DNA of 6,338 nt, taken from assembly GCA_031271075.1 (NCBI GenBank), contig JAISWN010000251.1:1-6338 (forward strand), written 5' to 3'. Each line of letters opens with the position of its first letter. Within the stretch, counting starts at the first letter, position 1. The position numbers were made by a program, and so were the translations under genes. Below, one piece after another: positions 4,531-6,338 of the stretch. The DNA comes from Treponema sp. Its GTDB lineage: Bacteria > Spirochaetota > Spirochaetia > Treponematales > Breznakiellaceae. Below the pieces are notes generated by a model. The model saw only the letters and a program-made list of their open reading frames with translations, was not told the origin of the DNA and did not search any database.

Positions 4531-5727
4531 ATGAAGATTGAAGTCTATTCTCCGACCATCCGGCGGAAGGAGATGGATGCGGTCCTTACCGCCATGGTGG
4601 AGGATAAGATAGGGCCCGGCGAGCAGGCCCGTCTGTTGATCCAGATTGCGAAAGAACGCCTCCGTTTCGATTATTGTCTTGCCCTCCGCAGCCCGGCGAT
4701 AGCCCTGTACCTTGCCCTTAAAGCCATGAATTTGGAAGACGGCCGGGGGGTGTTGATTTCCGCCCTGTCCCCCCGGTACTACCACCGGGTTATCGAGGAT
4801 CTGCGGCTCCGGCCGGTCTATTGCGATGTAACGAGCGGTTCCCCCCTTATGGGCCGGAATACCATCGAAGAGGCCCTGTCCAGAAAAGACCCTGAAACCG
4901 GGGTTCGTTGCATTGTCCTGCACCACACCCTGGGTTTTGTGCCGGATACGGCTTCTATCGCGGAACTGGGTATCCCCATAATTGACGATCGTTCCCAGAG
5001 TTACGGCGCCGGTTTTTTGGAAGAAGCCGGGAAATCCGCCGGTTCCGCGGCCACGGAAGAGAGGCCCCAGGGGGACGCCCGCCCGCCCCGGGAAACCGGG
5101 TCCGGAGGGCTTTCCGGGGTGTTTACCATTCTGGGCCTTGAGGAACGGGACATGCTCACCTCCGGGGGAGGGGCGCTGCTCTACGCGGTAAGCCGCCGGG
5201 ACGGATCGGCGTTGCGGAACTATGGGGATCTTTCCCCGGAGTACAGCCTGCCCGACATGAACGCCGCCATGGCGGTGATCCAGTTCCGGGAATCGGCAAG
5301 GAACCTGGAAAAACGGCTGGAAATCGCCAGGATCTACACCCAGTCGGCCCTGCGAACCAGGCACAGGCGTTTTGTCCAGGGGGATGAGGGGTACAACAAC
5401 TACGCCTTTCCCCTGGTTTTGGAAACGGGATTAAAAGACGTAAAAACCTACGCCCGGAAAAAGGATATCCTGGTGGAAAGCGCCTTTGAGAACACCCTGA
5501 TCGGTTTTGCCCTTACGGCGGACGGCGGGGCGGCTCTCTTTCCCGCCGCCGTTTCCCCCGCTTCAGGGGATGGCGGCGCCGGTGAGGAAAATTCCGTTTC
5601 CCGGTTCCAGGATCTCTGCCCCGAAGCCTATTCCCTTTCCCTCAGAACCGTACTCTTTCCCCTGTATCCCCGTCTGAGTTCATCAGAGGTGGAGCGTATA
5701 TCAAAGTTGATCCTTACCCTTCCGTGA
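4531..5727 (+). CDS. DegT/DnrJ/EryC1/StrS-type aminotransferase homologue, apparently lacking the PLP lysine
   Basis: The 398-residue length and overall layout match the DegT/DnrJ/EryC1/StrS family of PLP-dependent sugar aminotransferases (fold type I). Visible landmarks are a Ser/Ala-rich LRSPAIALYLALKAM helix (52-66), VYCDV (96-100), CIVLHHTLGFVPD (127-139), IPIIDDRSQSYGA (148-160) carrying the PLP-ring aspartate equivalent D153 and Q156, and SLPDMNAAMAVIQF (239-252). The segment VFTILGLEERDMLTSGGG (197-214) takes the place of the family's FSFHxxKxxTTGEGG, and counting back from the glycines puts Arg206 where the Schiff-base lysine should be. No lysine lies near it. Two low-complexity insertions, about 162-196 and 330-356, are also unusual. 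A GAGG site 6 nt ahead supports the start. It may be a non-catalytic or re-purposed homologue, or use another residue; I cannot name a substrate. The stop lies 9 nt before nadK, implying coupled translation. Confidence 0.8.
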   Translation: MKIEVYSPTIRRKEMDAVLTAMVEDKIGPGEQARLLIQIAKERLRFDYCLALRSPAIALYLALKAMNLEDGRGVLISALSPRYYHRVIEDLRLRPVYCDVTSGSPLMGRNTIEEALSRKDPETGVRCIVLHHTLGFVPDTASIAELGIPIIDDRSQSYGAGFLEEAGKSAGSAATEERPQGDARPPRETGSGGLSGVFTILGLEERDMLTSGGGALLYAVSRRDGSALRNYGDLSPEYSLPDMNAAMAVIQFRESARNLEKRLEIARIYTQSALRTRHRRFVQGDEGYNNYAFPLVLETGLKDVKTYARKKDILVESAFENTLIGFALTADGGAALFPAAVSPASGDGGAGEENSVSRFQDLCPEAYSLSLRTVLFPLYPRLSSSEVERISKLILTLP

Positions 5728-5736
5728 GAGGCTGGG

Positions 5737-6338
5737 ATGGCCGGGCTAAAAAGGGCTTTGTTGTTCATAAATCTTCACAAAAGCAACGCCAGGGCGCTGG
5801 GGGAGGAGATCCGGGCCGGACTTGAGAACCGCGGCATAAGGGTTACGGCCTATACCTTTGAGGACTCCGCCGGTTTCCGGCAGGACGAGGGCTACGATTT
5901 GGCCTTTAGCCTGGGAGGGGACGGCACGGTACTCTACGCCGCCCGGGCCATGGCCCCGCTGGGGGTACCGATTATCCCGGTAAACCTGGGAACCCTGGGC
6001 TTTATCGCGGCGGTTCAGCCTGAAAAATGGGAAGAGGTCTTTGAGCGGTGGCTGGAGGGGCAGGTTCCCCTGTCCCGGCGTTTTATGCTGGAGGTAACCG
6101 TGGAACGGCGGGGGAAGCGGCTTATCCTGGGCTCCTGCCTCAACGACACGGTTGTTTCGGCCCTGGGTATCGCCAAGATCATCAGGCTTAAGGTTGAATC
6201 TGTCCTTCCCCCTTCTCCTGAAAGCGGCGGTAAAACGGAGTATGTCCAGATGGGCCGGTACCATTCGGACGGCCTCATCGTTGCTACCCCCACCGGTTCC
6301 ACCGCCTATTCGGTCGCCTCGGGGGGGCCTATTCTGGA
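5737..6338 (+). CDS. nadK: NAD kinase, 3' end beyond the window
   Basis: NAD kinase phosphorylates NAD to NADP using ATP or polyphosphate in the cytoplasm. The 200 complete codons present cover most of the enzyme. Diagnostic motifs are FSLGGDGTVLYAAR (57-70, containing the GGDGT nucleotide-binding motif), IIPVNLGTLGFIA (79-91), LNDTVVS (135-141, at the NE motif position) and SDGLIVATPTGSTAYSVASG (178-197), the last being the conserved substrate-binding stretch. Asp replaces the usual Glu in the NE motif. A segment rich in Pro, Ser and Gly at about 157-167 looks like an insertion between two strands. The ATG at 5737 has GAGAGG 5 nt ahead; this overlaps the stop of the preceding gene, suggesting translational coupling in the cheW operon. 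The frame is open to the window end, so only the C-terminal part is missing. Confidence 0.95.
   Translation, partial: MAGLKRALLFINLHKSNARALGEEIRAGLENRGIRVTAYTFEDSAGFRQDEGYDLAFSLGGDGTVLYAARAMAPLGVPIIPVNLGTLGFIAAVQPEKWEEVFERWLEGQVPLSRRFMLEVTVERRGKRLILGSCLNDTVVSALGIAKIIRLKVESVLPPSPESGGKTEYVQMGRYHSDGLIVATPTGSTAYSVASGGPIL

Noticed and set aside
4456..5364. 302-codon open frame on the minus strand opposite the aminotransferase gene
   Set aside because: Its composition is rich in Gly, Pro, Arg and Gln with no family motif, while the plus-strand frame carries clear family landmarks. It is a by-product of the high GC at third positions.

Overview
The window looks like a chromosomal segment of a spirochaete, most likely a Treponema-like organism of the termite-gut type. 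This is inference from three things: two lipoproteins with the loose lipoboxes usual in spirochaetes, a cheW gene placed just ahead of an NAD kinase gene (an arrangement I recall, without checking, from other spirochaetes), and moderately high GC. No RNA genes, CRISPR arrays or intact mobile elements are visible.

Left third (1-2887): two genes, probably one transcription unit. The first encodes a large Gly/Ala/Thr-rich lipoprotein with a short collagen-like Gly-X-Y tract after the lipidated cysteine and a long repetitive, probably beta-solenoid body. The second encodes a 279-residue protein that I read as three protease-inhibitor-like domains in tandem: one chagasin-like (I42) domain and two cystatin-like domains with QVVKG and QVVSG motifs. 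The 134-nt gap between them holds four consecutive stem-loops and no visible promoter. A strong, probably bidirectional, terminator closes the unit.

Middle (2888-3995): a gene-poor stretch with a minus-strand remnant of a HicB-like antitoxin, inverted repeats, and then a lipoprotein gene of unknown function. Its near-consensus promoter places the predicted transcription start at the start codon, suggesting a leaderless mRNA. A second sigma-70-type promoter lies before cheW.

Right third (3996-6338): a compact operon of cheW, a DegT/DnrJ/EryC1/StrS-type aminotransferase homologue that appears to lack the PLP-binding lysine, and a 3'-truncated NAD kinase gene that runs off the window. CheW links chemoreceptors to CheA, and NAD kinase makes NADP; the role of the aminotransferase homologue is not evident. 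The main points of interest are the triple inhibitor protein, the lysine-less aminotransferase homologue, the hairpin array and the leaderless promoter.
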